Source: Branchiostoma belcheri (lineage: Eukaryota; Chordata; Leptocardii; Amphioxiformes; Branchiostomatidae). Taken from it: 64,000 nt of DNA. The notes under the pieces are model-generated. The model did no database searches, was not told where the DNA came from, and worked only from the letters and a program-made list of their open reading frames with translations. Location: assembly GCF_001625305.1 (NCBI RefSeq), contig NW_017804242.1:749223-813222 (forward strand). Reading direction: 5' to 3'. Made by a program: the position numbers and the translations under genes. This document shows positions 46,500-57,437 of the stretch, in pieces (position 1 is the stretch's first letter; the number at the start of each line of letters is the position of its first letter).

Positions 46500-46760
46500 T
46501 ATTTTGATTTCTGTATGATTGATTTGATATTATTTGATGTATGTCTATTTTGGACCACTTATTCTTCTGACTTCTTCGTGCTTAAGTTACCTTATTTTAA
46601 TTTGCCCCTTGATTGTACATAAGTTTTCTTCAGTGATTACTTATTGTTGTATTATAATTTTATTGTGTTTGGGGATTGCCCCCAGGGTGCATTGAAAACT
46701 GCCCTCCAGGGCGATATGTTTCTCTGGTTAAATAAACAATAAACAAACAATAAAACAGTG
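46500..46760 (+). mobile_element. Retroelement 3' end
   Basis: GGGGATTGCCCCCAGGGTGC, CTGCCCTCCAGGGCGATATG and TTTCTCTGGTTAAATAAACA, followed by an AAAC/AAT-type tail. The layout is of a non-LTR or SINE 3' end. This identification is tentative. Confidence 0.4.
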
Positions 46761-46920
46761 TCTGAGGGGAAAGACTGTGCTTTGGTACACAGTTCCAGGG
46801 CTGGAGTGAACAGCACATTTTCAGTACTCCAAAATCCAGACTCCAAGAGTCTGCTTAGAGGCTAGTGTGTACCAAGAAACACAAGGACTATAAAATAGAA
46901 ACATGAAAGTAATGAATTAC

Positions 46921-46949
46921 CTTTCCTGCTTGAGCTGCTGTCAGCAAGT
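46921..46949 (-). CDS. Putative small exon 1 of the visible zinc-module gene
   Basis: Acceptor ATTTCAG|AC, donor GGAAAG|GTAATT. The 29-nt exon supplies two bases of a split codon plus LLTAAQAGK and ends in phase 0, as exon 2 needs. Small size makes it less certain than the others. The upstream exon must end with one leftover base, and I could not find it between 47 and 53 kb. Confidence 0.42.
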
Positions 46950-47466
46950 CTGAAATCAGTAAAAAATAGTCTTAGATGTCTGTTGTCCAAAGTTAACAAC
47001 TTGAATTTATGTCATTCCCATACTAAATCAGTTTAAACTCATCATCATCTCGGTCATCTATCTACTAGAATTCCTTAGTCTAATAATGTTCGACTGTTGC
47101 ATGGGGCACAGAAGAATAAATAAGATCTGACAACCAGTTCTCTCCACCCTTCTCGGTTTTCTGTCCCTCTTAACATTTCACTTAGTGTCATGATGATAAC
47201 TTAATGGTGTCATGCTGGTCCATTCTATGGTGATCCTTCCATCTTTTCCGTTGAATATCCCAGAATATGAAAAGAAAATGACATCACATATCGTTCTATT
47301 AGATTTAATTTTGTACAAAGATCACGGATTTTAAATGTCTCGTTTTAAAGCTAATACTGATGATTTTATTGCAGTGGATTTTATATTATTTGTAGATATT
47401 TTTGCAACTTTTTCAATCTGATACATCTGATAAGAGCATGATGGTTTTGGCTATATATATAGTCCT

Positions 47467-47720
47467 GATGACCGTTACACTTGGCCACAACATTTCAGTT
47501 TCAGTGTATTAAAGTAACAGCAGGTTTTAATCATTACCTACCTGCAGAAAGTTTAAAATGTCACTCGTTCACTTATGGTAAAGACATTACGACTGTGACA
47601 AATGGCCATGCTACTTCAATTTCAGTATTATGATAATATAAACTAACAGCATTTAATTATTACCTATCTGCAGAAACTTTCAAACGTCACTCATTCACTT
47701 ATGGTGAAGCCATTACGATG
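47467..47720 (+). repeat. Tandem duplication, ~122-bp period
   Basis: Two copies share ATTACCTAYCTGCAGAAA, ACGTCACTCATTCACTTATG or its variant, and ATGGTRAAGMCATTACGA. On the minus strand each has a donor-like CTGCAG word followed by GTAGG or ATAGG, but all frames upstream are closed by stops, so it is not an exon. Confidence 0.8.
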
Positions 47721-47724
47721 TGAA

Positions 47725-48120
47725 AATTAATATGAGCGACAGCGGTGACAGCGCAATCACTCACACGTACGGGTCATTAGTTCTCACACTCTCCTCATGC
47801 ACAACAATGCCCCGGAGGTCAAAGGTTGAGTGGCCTAGACTAACTTCTTTCATCTTCCCCCTCCTACGTCCTCTACTGTTTGTGGGCCTCGCTGATTATC
47901 CAGATACAACAATCAGCCTTAGAACACGATAATTCTGGGATTAGGAGTAATCTGAGGAGGGCGATGATATCACTTTCTTGGTGAGCATCATTATTGCGGC
48001 AGTCCCGAGTGCTGATTAAACAAGCTGGGGAACATTTTTATGGGCCATTAAATGAGTTAATGTGCATGGTGTCCCACTGAAGGCAGCAGAAACTACACGT
48101 ACGTGCTCCTGTGGTCAGCT
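47725..48120. promoter_or_regulatory. High-complexity island
   Basis: Contains GACAGCGGTGACAGCGCAAT (two TGACAG/GACAGC words), GGCCTCGCTGATTATCCAGA and AACACGATAATTCTGGGATT. A plus frame from 47720 starts plausibly (MSDSGDSAITHTYG), but no donor follows and it runs into low-quality sequence. Candidate regulatory module. Confidence 0.3.
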
Positions 48121-48177
48121 TTCTCTAGTGTATAAGTTTAGTTCATTCCATTGCGTTGTTTTATCTGCGAAATTTAA

Positions 48178-48480
48178 TGACAATGAACTTTATTGCATGT
48201 TCACGCCCTACACGGGCCAGATGCACTTAAGTTAAATAACTTGGTAACAAGAATAGAAGAAGCAATATTGTTACATTCGTGTGCTATTTCTCTATCTACA
48301 GGATCTACCTACAGGATCTCTTCTCTCTTTTTGAAACATGTATGAACAAATTTACATAGTTTTTCAATTATAACATTTCGCTTGGATGTCATAATATGTT
48401 TGAACAATTCTATTTTCGGCAAGTATGCAACTTTCTTTTCTAACTGTAAGGAGCTAATAAAGGATTTAATATATAACCTT
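48178..48480 (-). mobile_element. Retroelement 3' end, related to 23086-23330
   Basis: On the minus strand it ends in CAATAAAGTTCATTGTCATT, with CGTGTAGGGCGTGAACATGC just before. This is the same order (CAATAAAG, GGGC..GAACATG) as in the 23.1-kb copy. Confidence 0.5.
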
Positions 48481-48781
48481 TTAGACTCTTGAAATTCAAG
48501 TGTCGCGAACTTGAATCAACAGTTCCTGTATATACATATTATATATATTTTTTTATGTAGCACTTGGTCAATGCCCTGAGAGAAAGTGAGAGAGCTGCTT
48601 TAGATTTACAGCTCTACTAACAGACATGATGCATTATCCATGGCAGAGGTTGAAGTCAGCTGTGATGAAAATTAATGGATCTGAGGACAGGTACATGTAC
48701 AGGTAGCTTCTATCTGTTATTTTTAGTACAACCATCAGGTTAAAGTCACATACCGGTCTCACCTCTCTCTCACATAACAGT

Positions 48782-49092
48782 ACAGGGCTCGAAATACCAC
48801 CTGCAACCAACCTGGTTAGTGCAGGTGACATTGAAACCGTGCTGGTCCATGTACTGGGTTTACAAAATGCACACTCAGGTGTACATTTGTATGCGGATTT
48901 TTATTTGCTGCATTGACTGTTACTACCTATGAAGTTTGAATTAAATTATGGCAATAGTTTCTAAACTGTTTTTAGTACAATGTAAGGTCCACACTTGCTA
49001 AATTCTGAGTGGTGCAGGTAAAATTTGTCTGGTGCATCTTCAATGTGCAACCCGGTAGTGCAACGGAGAAAAAAAAAGTATTTCGAGCCCTG
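48782..49092. mobile_element. Family B element
   Basis: Left end ACAGGGCTCGAAATACCACC, right end GTATTTCGAGCCCTGA, 311 bp. GTGCAGGT words lie in both halves. This is the clearest copy of family B, with a ~15-bp inverted repeat. Confidence 0.75.
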
Positions 49093-49199
49093 ACAACAGT
49101 TATTGTCATACCACGGGATGTACTTGACAATTTCATATCATGCTACTCAAACTTGGCTCACTTTATTTCCAAGTATTTGACCAGTTCAAAGTAATAGTA

Positions 49200-49900
49200 A
49201 ATACGTGGTCTCCCCAGTTCAACAAAGGATGCCATCCTGTCTGGCACAGATCAGGGCACTACACGGTGATAATAGGGACCCACCTGATGTAACCATCCAG
49301 AAAATAAAATATCTCTTTGCCGGGTCCTGGGGGAAATTTCCCTGCCCTTTCCAGCACGGCAAAGATGGCACGGGGTATTGCCTACCCTAATATTTTACGT
49401 CCCGGTGAAATATAGCCCCCCGTATATCTGAGTAAAGTGCCACGTAGTCTGGGTGCGGCGCTAAATAAATGGTTTGACATGGCATTACAGGATGCCGGCC
49501 GTACAACGCTCCAGTTCCTCTCAGGCAGTTTGAGTTTCCCCGGGTAAAATTGCCAATCTCTGTCAATGTTTCAGCCATCAATACTCATTACTGGACACTG
49601 AGAAGTATGAGGGTTGGCCCCTTTCCTCGGAATGATGACCCGGTATAACGACGGCGCACATGAGCAAGCAACAAAACACCACGTAACGGCCAACATTGCC
49701 GCACGTTTCCAGTACATGCAGGCTACATCACAGGTGGGACTGGCAGAGAAAATGCCCACCCAAACATTAGGAGATGGAATCTTTGGAACATTGGCTCATT
49801 TCTAAGTGCGAGGTGTCTAACTGGATTTGTGGAGGATGATGGCACGGGGAGTGTGTGTTAGCTTTTCTAATGGCCATTCGATTGTTCACACCCCATTCTT
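49200..49900. promoter_or_regulatory. High-complexity island
   Basis: About 700 bp with ATTTTACGTCCCGGTGAAAT, GGTGCGGCGCTAAATAAATG, CATCAATACTCATTACTGGA and CGTAACGGCCAACATTGCCG. Short frames exist on both strands; none has splice context. Candidate regulatory module between the two genes. Confidence 0.35.
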
Positions 49901-50416
49901 CCAATTTGTACGGGCTTATCAAATGGTTCAGTCAACTTGTAACTGCTGAAATAATGTAGCCTGATAAGGCACATGCCACTAACTGTGTATGTATACTACC
50001 GATAGTTGCTTACAGGAAAGAGATGTACATTCATTGCAATCACGCTCATGCACATAAAAATGTACAATGTATCATAAAAATTATGCCTTTTTTTTTTTTT
50101 TTTACACAGGTTTAACTGTACATTTCAAAAGTTAGGTAACAAGGTTGGTTAAGCCCTATATACAATGTATTATAAATAAATATTATATGATATGAATAAA
50201 TTACTTTTTTAATACTCTACAAAAAGTGCTGAATTGTCAAAATTGTCATTGTAAACAATGGTGTCCACTGGCATTTCTACTTTGTTCAGGTCAAGGTATA
50301 CTAGATGTTCAGGTCCAGACCTGTACCTAAATATCAATAATCTTTACAGGTACAGGACTGGTAAAGTATTAGGTACACATGTCGGCGAAGGTTAGATATC
50401 CAGGTAAACAATATTC
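49900..50416. other. AT-rich spacer, nothing recognised
   Basis: Includes a T run near 50090 and no supported features. Confidence 0.4.
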
Positions 50417-50613
50417 AAAGAAAAATCAAAATCTACAACTGGATAAATAACAGAGATAACTTCCTGACATTTTGAGTGACATCCTTCACTCTTTTTCAGC
50501 ATCACTAAGTTCATTTAGTGACGCTGAAGAAGTGAGAGATGTCACTCAAAACGTCTGGATCATTGTTATGTTATCTCTGTTATTTATTCAGCAGTAGATT
50601 TTGATTTGTCTTT
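50417..50613. mobile_element. Fold-back element with 44-nt arms
   Basis: The arm at 50417-50460 (AAATCAAAATCTACAACTGG, ATAAATAACAGAGATAAC) pairs with 50569-50613 (GTTATCTCTGTTATTTATTC, AGCAGTAGATTTTGATTT). Inner words GTGACATCCTTCACTC and GAGATGTCAC also pair, so nearly the whole 197 bp can fold. Confidence 0.8.
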
Positions 50614-50719
50614 AAATATTAGGTACACAGCCCTATGCTCAGAGTGGGCAACTCTTTGGAGCCAAGACCACTGCATACATACATGTTAAACTTTGTACCT
50701 GCCCGTCCCCATCAGTGGT

Positions 50720-50870
50720 CAATACATATTTAAAACCACAAGTTGTCCGGCGAGGATTCCGCCCATTACTGGCCGCCACCCCACATTCCGACGCCTGTTC
50801 CGCAGCCCGATAATTACAGTGGCGGACCCCGCCGGGCCCTAACTCCGGCCGCTACCCTACCAGGGCTCGA
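50720..50870. promoter_or_regulatory. Small CpG-rich island
   Basis: GGCGAGGATTCCGCCCATTA, CCGCAGCCCGATAATTACAG and GGACCCCGCCGGGCCC. TAATTA is embedded in CpG-rich unique sequence. Regulatory role inferred. Confidence 0.3.
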
Positions 50871-51240
50871 GCCAGCACCAGGTTTTTCCTCAATTGCAGG
50901 CGTGCGACAGAAAAAATTTTGAAACCAATCCGTCAACCCTGATGGACAATCATGACAAATTTCTAATAGTACGCATTTTACTTGCAGAAAGGAAATTATT
51001 TCATTTTACCAAAATAAGGGTACTGAAAGACTTTTCTGACAAAAGGGCATATATTTGATTGGTATCAATATAATATCTTTAATTGAAAATTGTGTTATTT
51101 TGCTCCAAACACTGCATTCAAAAAAGTTACTTGCCCAATCGGGCAAGTACAGGGGGGATATTCACTTGCCTGAACAGTGCTTTTACTTGCCCTGTCCAAG
51201 TGGGCAATGGGACTTGTCCAACCCTGCGAGCCCTGTACCC
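50862..51240. mobile_element. Family B-like element
   Basis: Left end CAGGGCTCGAGCCAGCACCA, right end CCCTGCGAGCCCTGTA. The interior has CTTGCCCAATCGGGCAAGTA, a perfect short palindrome. The ends are family B-like but the interior differs from the GTGCAC type. Confidence 0.5.
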
Positions 51241-51429
51241 TAGCCAGCCCGTTTGTTCTACCGGTGGCTAGGGTGATGGATTTACTGTCACCGGCACATT
51301 CAACTTTTACACTTCCATTTCAGGCCCCATCAGCTTCGCCCCGCTGTTATTGCCAATTTTCTAAAGTAACCATTAAATTTAACAACCATGTCTTTTGTTT
51401 CTACGTATTGATTCCCTCCCTGACAGCCG

Positions 51430-52460
51430 GAGAAGCCAGCAGGACATTTTGTGTCTGCTGTGGAGAGAGGACCACGGGACAGATACATGTATAGGCAACC
51501 CAAGGCTGAATATATCCTTACACTGAAGACTATGCATGTGAGAACAGAAGTCTTTCCTTTTGAAACTGTATCGATTTTCAGTCAAACCTGTACAAGTGAC
51601 CACCAAGGTGACCATTTTTTACTGGTCCTTTAGATAATTTTTACCATCGACACAAGCATCAAGAAACCTGTCTATAGTGACCACCTGCCTTGGTGGAATA
51701 TCCTTACAAGTACATTGAAGACTATGAATTTGAGAACAGATTGAATTTTTTTTCCTTTTCAACCTATATCGATTTACAGTTAAACCTGTACAAGTGACCA
51801 CTTTTTGCTGGTCCCTTAGATAATTTTTCCCATTGACACGAGAACATCAAGGATTGACCACCTGTCCACATACATGTAGACCATGGGTGTGTTGGTCCTC
51901 TAAGTGGTCTTGTTAATGTTAGGGAGGTTTTACTGTACATGATTGTGTGTATATACCGGTAGCCCAAGTATGTCAAACTGACAATGGTTGTAACCCCAGT
52001 GTATCCTTTAAGTCAATACAGTACAAAATAAAACATAACTTTTTCTGTAGTTTTTGTCTGCCATGGAGAGAGGACCCTGGGACAGATAGGCAACCCAAGG
52101 CTCTGCCTTGGCAGAATATCCTTACATTGAAGAGTATGAATGTGAGAACCAAAGTCTTTCTTTTTCCTGTATCGATTTTCAGTCAAATCTGTACAGTCAA
52201 GTGACCACCTCTATGTTATATATAATAGGGACCGCCTGGCAAATACGGCCACTTTTTGCTGGTCCCTTAAATAATTTTTCCCTTTGACATGAGCATCAAG
52301 GATCCTGTCTATAGTGACCACCTGTCCACATAGACCAAGAGTGAATTGGTCCTCTGGGTGGTCCTCTTAGGCACGTTTGACTGTACAGGACATTGTGATA
52401 TGTCAAACTGGATAAAGTTGTAACCCCAGTGTATCCTTAGTTAACACGGTACAAAATAAA
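51430..52460 (+). repeat. ~600-bp duplicated block with embedded family C elements
   Basis: TGCTGTGGAGAGAGGACCAC at 51459 recurs as TGCCATGGAGAGAGGACCCT at 52062. Both continue with GACAGATA, AGGCAACCCAAGGCT, AATATCCTTACA and ATCGATTTTCAGTCAAA, then a family C element (GTGACCACC, CCACCTGTCCACATA). A third partial copy lies at 51700-51950. Confidence 0.75.
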
Positions 52461-52469
52461 ACGACTTTT

Positions 52470-53140
52470 TCTGTAACATAAACGTTTGATCTGTATATCC
52501 CTATAGCATACATGTACAGTGTACATACAACCATGTACTTATAATGACTCTGGCAAGTTGAACATAGAACAGCTGCTTTAACAAAGATGTCATTATATCA
52601 ATTTAGGGTTCATTGCACTGATTGTTTGTAGACTCTTTAGAGTTAATCTTAGTTGAACTCTTTGCAAAAAGGTACTCTAGAACTTTTGCCTACTGGAACT
52701 AAATTTGTGCTGTAGTCGATTCAGCCCAGGTGTCTGAACAATTACTTCTGTAAGTTGTGTGTGTAACCATTTACTTGTAAAGCAAACATGCCCATATCTT
52801 TGAATGGCCAATCAGATACAATGTAGCAGGCATCACTGGTAAGTGGCAACTTGGCAGCAATTGGCCGGCAAGAAATGAGAAACCCTTTTTTACCCTCCCC
52901 CCCAAAAAACGTGTATCTCTCAGTCAGTCTCAAAAGACTATTGTACAAAAACAGGAATGTACAGTTCCTCAACAAATTGAATTCAAGCTCAAATTTAGAA
53001 TATTTCAAATCCACGTTTAAGTTCATTGTTCAAAGGGGGCTTCCCTAGAATTACTGGCAGCTTGTTATTGGCGTATATGTTAATAATATGATCCTCTATA
53101 GTAGGAAGTGTTAGACCAAGAGACAAACCAATGAAAGGTC
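52470..53140. other. Spacer between the two genes, nothing recognised
   Basis: AT-rich sequence. A minus frame at 52742-53026 has no splice context and no protein-like features that I trust. Confidence 0.4.
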
Positions 53141-53144
53141 AGAC

Positions 53145-56100
53145 AACAGCAATTCCAAGTGTACCTTACAGATACATTTATTACAGACAATATTGAAACA
53201 TCACAATCTTTGAAACATGAGCAAGCTTAAAACCAATGACAATCTTTGAGAAGACATGACAATGTATGATTTTTGGTAAAATATCTCACATCTTTAAGGT
53301 AAAACCTGTGTACACAAGTACTGTTTTAAGTAAGAATTAGGCTCCACTTTTTGCCTGTGAAAGAAGAAAAAACTCAGTAGGAATGCAGGGATATCCGAAA
53401 GTCACAAAATAGCACTCTGGGGGAATAAGTCCTTATCTGCAGCGTTGTCTTTGGTATTGCTAGCGTGATTGACTTTGAAGCAAAGGGATTAGGAGGTAGT
53501 TATGTCATTTCTTTGAGGTAATAATTGGCATCAGATTTCGTGTAAACCAGGTAGATACGGGCCACCTTTCTGGTCCAAAGTGAACCCAAATGAGCCGAGA
53601 GGAAAATTGCCAAGACCGAAGTAATGTGACCCCTAATCCCGGGCTGCGTCTCAAAGAGGAAAAACCAATAAGGCGTTATCACCGAGCCTCAGTCGCTCGG
53701 GTGAGAACATCGCTTAGGAACGGTCAGCGTTAGGATTAAAATGACCACCTGCTAAGCCATTAGGGTCGCAGGAAGTACGGAATGAAAAGAGCTGTAAAAC
53801 TCAGGAGACAGACAAGCAGATATTGCCAATTATTTTTTTTCAGTTGAGCTTTGTCTGTTTTTTTTGGTGACATTCAAGGCTCCCATTTTATTTGGGAACT
53901 TGATAGCGAGGAATGGCTCTTCTTGCATTGCCAGCAATACAAACTTTTACATATTAGTAGTCGTATGGTCAAACAAGCGACAATCTGGCTTAGTGAGATA
54001 TGGGTAATATTTTCAATTTGATCCTCACAAAACTATTCTGAGAAAGAAAGAACATCTTGAGTATTTGCCTCCGTTGTTTAACAAAAGAAGCAGACTTCTT
54101 ACAGAAGAATGGAGCAATAAAAAATACCATTTCAGACTATTTGTTTCATTGTGTGATTTTTTTTCGATTTACAAGAGACCACCAAAAAATGCCAATCGTA
54201 CAAAGAAAGAGCTCGGCAATAGCAAATAGAGGCAGGTGGAATAGAAGCGTGTAGCCAATGCAAAATCAATATGTCATCATGTGGTTGGGGGGTGGCATAC
54301 ATCCATTTTTATCAGCGGTAGACTCGCCTTTATCCGTCAATCTCACCACAATAAGATCCGTTTTTGCTGCACTCACCACTCCGGGATGACAGATATACTA
54401 ATATCACAATTGTGACACAGCTCAAATTAATCTACTTGGTCTTCCACTGCCGTCGCAACGTTGTATATCAGATTTGAGGAATGGACGCAACACGCCAAAT
54501 GGAAACCAGACGTATGGGAGCCATACAAATGACGCACATACAAGGAATGCCAACAACATACAATATGATGGTGATACATCTACGTGCACTGACCATACGA
54601 TATTCAATCAGACAGTCCGAAAAGGGTACCACCACAGTTGGGAGCACAGAACTGTAAAAAACATAGTTGTAGTACTTTTTTTTCTGTGCTACACGATAAA
54701 AGCAGCTTCACACTACAGCCACTGGACACAGAACCTGTGTGACCATCTACACGCATCTGGACATTTTCCTTTCCACAAATTAGACTTAGTCATTTCTTAG
54801 AAATGAATCAATGGCCAGGCCACATATATATCTGGAAGACAACAGAACGTTTTGCACATAAAGACGATACACAAAATATATATTTATAGATATATATATA
54901 CATATATGTATATATCATAACAAGATGCAAAATACTGAACGGCTATGTTTTAAAACTAGCACCAGTCACAAAAATAATACTCTCGTGGTATGGTAATAAT
55001 AAACATCTATGGCTACTAACCTTTCAAAAAGGTGATTTATATATAATATATTACGAAAAATAAAACCGACACATGAATGATAATTGCTTACAGACACGCT
55101 ACGTATTGCTAAATATTCCAATATATGATATATAGATATTTGGAATAAATCTGAAACTCGGATAAGCAACCACCCAGCCTGCCATATATATATATTTCTA
55201 ACTCCCTGAGGCGCGGCATAGGATCGGTACATACATACATGTACATACATACAGTTTCCATCTAAAGCTTTTGGAACCAGTAGTGTATTTTTTCTTTGGT
55301 ATCGTTGTTGGTGTGTGTTTTTTTCTCACAACACCATCGCAAGGCAACATATAAATGAGAGAGCACTAGGCATGTAGGTCTGTCTCTCCTTGGCTAACGT
55401 ATTGATCCGGGCAGGTCATTTCCTAGCACAGTGCTCCTGCACATACTCTGCCCACTGGGAAAACTAGTGCATTACTCTCTACCTGACAGCCGTCCTAATT
55501 CCACCTAGTCAATTGGTCTAATATTGATAACACGATAAACCATATGGCAGAGAGCTCAATAAATTGGCACATCAAAATACTTCTCTCAGCTCTTGTTACA
55601 TTCATTATCATTGGCTGCTCCAGTGCAACTGTGAAGCTATAGAAAACGAATGACACGAATCACAGTGTAGACACAAATTTGGCATTATACTGTACAATAG
55701 CCATACCTTCAGGGCACACAGTGCTTCTTTGATATGCAAAATCACTGTGTAGTATGTATATAAATATCTCTGTTTTTCTCTCTCAAACAACACACGACTG
55801 ATGGGCTAATGGTCATGCACACACAGCAACAGTGGTTGTGGTACAAAAGTCTTTGGTTTACATTCTTCTGACACTGAACCCTAACTAACTACATAGTGCT
55901 GCCAAACCTCCTTATGAGAGCTGGGAGGCTGTGTTGAACTTAAAGCGTACATGTACAATGTAGTTCGTAACGTTTCAGAAACACAAAACACACACGACCT
56001 CAGGTCTTTTCGAGCACGATCAGGAACAAGAAACACAACGCCACAGAGAAAAAAAAAAAAAAAACATGGACAAATACTAGAGTACAGAACAGTATGAACT

Positions 56101-57101
56101 TGCACCACCGGAGCACACAACAATTATTAGTAGGAAAAATTGATACACATCTTGGGTAACAATTGAAAAAGCAGAACAGCTTTCCTCCCGCTTATTATTT
56201 ATCTAAGTGACATTTACCCTTATAATCCTCGTCTCTACAAACTGTCCAACAAATTGACTCTATTTCTGAATTGGTGCTTGCCTTTTTTTCACACAGATAG
56301 AAACATGTCTCCAGCATATGTGCAGGACAACACTTTGCTGCTTACAGTGTGGTACGAAATATAGTGCCTTTGGTCTTCTCTCAGTAGTATATTAAAGCTT
56401 CTGTACAAATACTCTTTGGTTTGGAACGTGGGGCTCAAATCTGATCCATTGTGAGGCATTTCTGTGATTCGTTCCGGTTCAAACCAGACTGAACTCACTT
56501 CAGCAGCATCCAACAAATGTATTCTACTTCTCTCTTTTCTTTTTTCAGCTTCAGTCATACAAAATGGTTTCTCCAAATTTGGCTAATAGGATCAAAGACC
56601 ACGAAACTCGGTAACCAAATGAACTTTAGATTGCCAAGAAAAAAATCTCCATTGTGTCTTGCAAATATTGCAAACCCTTATTTAGTGTGTACTTTACCTA
56701 TCATAGCCCTGTTATCATTGTCATGATAGAGGCTGAGTACACAGAGTGCTGAACAACTATCACTTTAAACGGATTGTGCTGTGCTTGTGGATTCGGACTA
56801 AAGTCTAATCTTTGGTATAGTCCTCTCTACATCTTTATTGCCGTGCATCCGTTTCGGATTCATTTTCCGTTGTAGAAATAAACTTTGCCAAATCAACAAC
56901 AGATTTATAAATTTCAGTCTTTGGTATCTCTTGACAAAATCACAATAAAATGTCGCCTTTTGGAGACAGGTCTAAACAAATCTACACATTAACTTGCCAG
57001 GCCTTTGACAACGAGACATGACCTTTCGAATTCTGTCAGCAATCGAACAAGTTTGAGCCCCAGTTGTGTGGAAGAAACGTGCAGCCCCCGTCGGCGGACA
57101 G
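53145..57101 (-). other. BNC: Probable long 3'UTR of basonuclin
   Basis: The stretch follows the stop codon of the third zinc-finger frame (57104-57102). It contains almost none of the repeat families that fill the rest of the window. A first AATAAA on the minus strand lies at 56839-56834. Another, GTAATAAATG near 53174, is followed by GT-rich sequence. Long 3'UTRs are known for vertebrate BNC2. The distal end is inferred. Simple TA-rich tracts lie at 54880-54915 and 55180-55195, and an A run at 56048-56064. Confidence 0.4.
53440..53780. promoter_or_regulatory. Mixed-GC stretch within the putative 3'UTR
   Basis: GATTTCGTGTAAACCAGGTA, CCCCTAATCCCGGGCTGCGT, GGCGTTATCACCGAGCC and TTAGGGTCGCAGG give a composition like the other islands. 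It could be conserved UTR sequence or a regulatory module at the gene end. Confidence 0.25.
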
Positions 57102-57437
57102 TCAGAGGTTCTTATGCAGGTTGGGGTTCTGGCTGTGCCGATTGCGACTGCGGACTGAAGAGAACATCATGTTGCACCCGGGGACCTTACACTTGTGCAT
57201 CTCGCGCAGGTGCACCGTCCTGTAATGCACGCGGAGGGTGCTCTTGTTGCTGTACAGCTTGTGGCAAAGGTTGCAGACAATGGAACTATTCTTGTAGAAA
57301 CTTGCAGGTTTAAAATGAGGTAGTGTTACTCTGTTCGCTGGACCCGACCATCTGCGGTAGTCTCTCCCCTCCGTTAGAGGCGAAGACTTCGCTACTGTCC
57401 GGGCTACTTCTCTCGTCCATGTCTTCCCCGTCAATGG
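57102..57437 (-). CDS. BNC: Basonuclin third zinc-finger pair and C-terminus (shifted frame)
   Basis: The frame is open from 57437 (stop at 57440-57438) to TGA at 57104-57102. From its second half it encodes [20 protein letters not shown], then a C2H2 finger ([22 protein letters not shown]), [25 protein letters not shown] and the end KNL. This is the third finger pair of basonuclins, which lies near the protein C-terminus in vertebrates. The frame is offset by one base from the main frame of the 3-kb exon, and the two overlap over 57310-57437. A one-base indel (for example in the GGAGGGGAGAG run near 57365), a short unrecognised intron or an alternative C-terminus could explain this. Confidence 0.85.
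   Translation of the reverse strand, partial: PLTGKTWTREVARTVAKSSPLTEGRDYRRWSGPANRVTLPHFKPASFYKNSSIVCNLCHKLYSNKSTLRVHYRTVHLREMHKCKVPGCNMMFSSVRSRNRHSQNPNLHKNL

Noticed and set aside
47467-47720. Further duplicated splice donor (CTGCAG|GTAGG on the minus strand)
   Set aside because: All frames before the site have stops within about 35 nt, so no exon is involved.
47720-47932. Possible first exon on the plus strand (MSDSGDSAITHTYG)
   Set aside because: No donor follows, and the composition matches the non-coding islands.
51379-51480. Possible exon with a strong acceptor (TCTCTCCACAG) and an open frame starting QTQNVLLASP
   Set aside because: The only donor-like site leaves two bases, while the next known exon (46949) needs one. 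The acceptor word is also part of a duplicated block.
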